Assembly: GCA_005776885.1 (NCBI GenBank)
Contig: SXOD01000057.1
Span: 1-32,345 of the forward strand
Length of the DNA: 32,345 nucleotides
Reading direction: 5' to 3'
Source of the DNA: Planctomycetia bacterium
GTDB taxonomy: Bacteria; Planctomycetota; Phycisphaerae; Phycisphaerales; SM1A02
The notes beneath the pieces are model-generated. The model did not search any database. It saw only the letters and a list, made by a program, of their open reading frames with translations, and had not been told where the DNA came from. The position numbers and the translations under genes are program-made. This document shows positions 31,766-32,345 of the stretch, piece by piece. Each line of letters begins with the position of its first letter. Within the stretch, counting starts at the first letter, position 1.

Positions 31766-31771
31766 AGGATA
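31766..31771 (-). promoter_or_regulatory. -10-like box TATCCT of the IMPase gene
   Basis: The minus strand reads TATCCTtcccgccccATG, a 9-nt gap. The same hexamer and gap are found before the MFS gene at 9830. Confidence 0.5.
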
Positions 31772-31803
31772 GATTCGAGGTGGGCCGGGGCTGCCGGGAT
31801 CAA

Positions 31804-31820
31804 TTGGCACACCGTTTGCT
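31804..31820 (+). promoter_or_regulatory. Sigma-54-type promoter of dnaK
   Basis: TTGGCACACCGTTTGCT matches the RpoN consensus TTGGCACG-N4-TTGCW at all but one base, with GG and GC exactly 10 nt apart. A start about 12 nt past the GC would fall near 31831 and leave a leader of about 38 nt. No CIRCE repeat (TTAGCACTC) was seen. An activator gene is not in the window. Confidence 0.65.
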
Positions 31821-31834
31821 ACTTCATCGATTCG

Positions 31835-31859
31835 AGCCTCCCGGAGGCTGAAAGAAGGA
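31835..31859 (+). promoter_or_regulatory. Hairpin and Shine-Dalgarno in the dnaK leader
   Basis: AGCCTCC at 31835-31841 pairs with GGAGGCT at 31843-31849, leaving a short loop. AAGGA at 31855-31859 follows, 9 nt before the ATG. The hairpin could influence initiation, but temperature sensing is only speculation. Confidence 0.4.
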
Positions 31860-31868
31860 ACACGAATC

Positions 31869-32345
31869 ATGTCAACCAACAACTCAACAGGCAAGATCAT
31901 CGGCATTGACCTGGGAACCACCAACTCCTGCGTCGCCGTCATGGAAGGCGGACAGCCAAAGGTCCTCATCAACGCGCAAGGCAATCGGACCACGCCGAGC
32001 GTCGTCGGTTTCACCGACAAGGGCGAGCGCCTCGTCGGGCAGCCGGCGCGGCACCAGCAGGTGACCAACCCGAAGAACACCGTTTTCTCCATCAAGCGAT
32101 TCATGGGGCGTCGCCACAACGAAGTCGTCTCGGAGGAGAAGACCGTCCCGTACAGCGTCGTCGGCGGCCAGGACGAACTGGTCAAGGTCGACATCCGCGG
32201 CAAGGCCTACACACCGCCGGAAGTCTCGGCGATGGTGCTGCAGGAACTCAAGAAGGTCGCGGAGGACTACCTCGGCGAAAAGGTGGAGCGAGCGGTCATC
32301 ACCGTACCCGACTACTACAACGACAGCCAGCGCCCGGCCACCAAG
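31869..32345 (+). CDS. dnaK: Hsp70 chaperone DnaK (N-terminal 159 codons)
   Basis: The N-terminus of Hsp70, cut by the window end. The nucleotide-binding start [19 protein letters not shown] is a classic DnaK signature, followed by [52 protein letters not shown] and [17 protein letters not shown]. The last phrase is usually VPAYFNDxQRQATK, so three residues are changed, notably Gln to Pro. It may reflect the lineage or a specialised paralogue. It lies 112 nt from the divergent IMPase gene. Control by sigma-54 is suggested by the promoter at 31804-31820. Confidence 0.95.
   Translation, partial: MSTNNSTGKIIGIDLGTTNSCVAVMEGGQPKVLINAQGNRTTPSVVGFTDKGERLVGQPARHQQVTNPKNTVFSIKRFMGRRHNEVVSEEKTVPYSVVGGQDELVKVDIRGKAYTPPEVSAMVLQELKKVAEDYLGEKVERAVITVPDYYNDSQRPATK

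Noticed and set aside
31757-31868. CIRCE element upstream of dnaK
   Set aside because: No TTAGCACTC inverted repeat is present in the gap.

Overview
The window is a GC-rich (about two thirds G+C by eye), gene-dense bacterial chromosome segment. Both ends cut genes: metH on the left and dnaK on the right. No rRNA, tRNA, CRISPR array, phage gene or transposase was seen. The gene content, the many secreted or zinc-ribbon proteins of no known family, and a prepilin-like protein with the NHTTGSNVL variant of the planctomycete H-X9-DG tail suggest Planctomycetota, probably Phycisphaerae. That placement is inference, since no rRNA is present.

Layout. 1-2270 (-): methionine synthase MetH from its start into the B12 domain. 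2372-9535 (+): a six-gene, nearly gapless operon of S41 peptidase-like lipoprotein, two tandem LolA-like envelope proteins, ABC ATPase, ABC permease and a membrane zinc-ribbon protein. 9558-9789: an intergenic element closed by a 22-bp perfect inverted repeat, proposed as a structured RNA. 9830-13204 (+): an MFS-type transporter, then ribosomal protein S1 with a leader hairpin and a strong terminator. 13437-18171 (+): a secreted unknown, an STN-like protein with a glycine-rich linker, and a GT-C-like membrane protein. 18139-18189: a 51-bp AT-rich palindrome that encodes the ends of two convergent genes. 18157-19743 (-): an orphan sensor histidine kinase. 19782-20159 (+): a small zinc-finger protein. 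20116-21487 (-): the rpsU-rsfS-trmB translation operon. 21620-26434 (-): an aminotransferase class IV gene and dnaE. 26480-27037 (+): a small membrane protein. 27039-28695 (-): an ECF sigma factor and its RskA-like anti-sigma factor. 28901-29830 (+): a pseudopilin. 29799-31756 (-): an EEP-fold protein and an inositol-monophosphatase-family enzyme. 31869-end (+): dnaK.

The most informative signals are regulatory. Most genes that head a transcription unit carry a TAnnnT -10-like hexamer only 6-9 nt before the start codon, as expected for leaderless mRNAs. A smaller set (rpsU, sigma, anti-sigma, pseudopilin, STN protein, dnaK) has Shine-Dalgarno sequences and longer leaders. dnaK has a near-perfect sigma-54 promoter instead of a CIRCE element. 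The -10-type hexamer TACGAT also sits just outside the inverted repeat at 9558-9789, pointing to a minus-strand RNA. These four observations, with the convergent-gene palindrome, are the leads worth testing.
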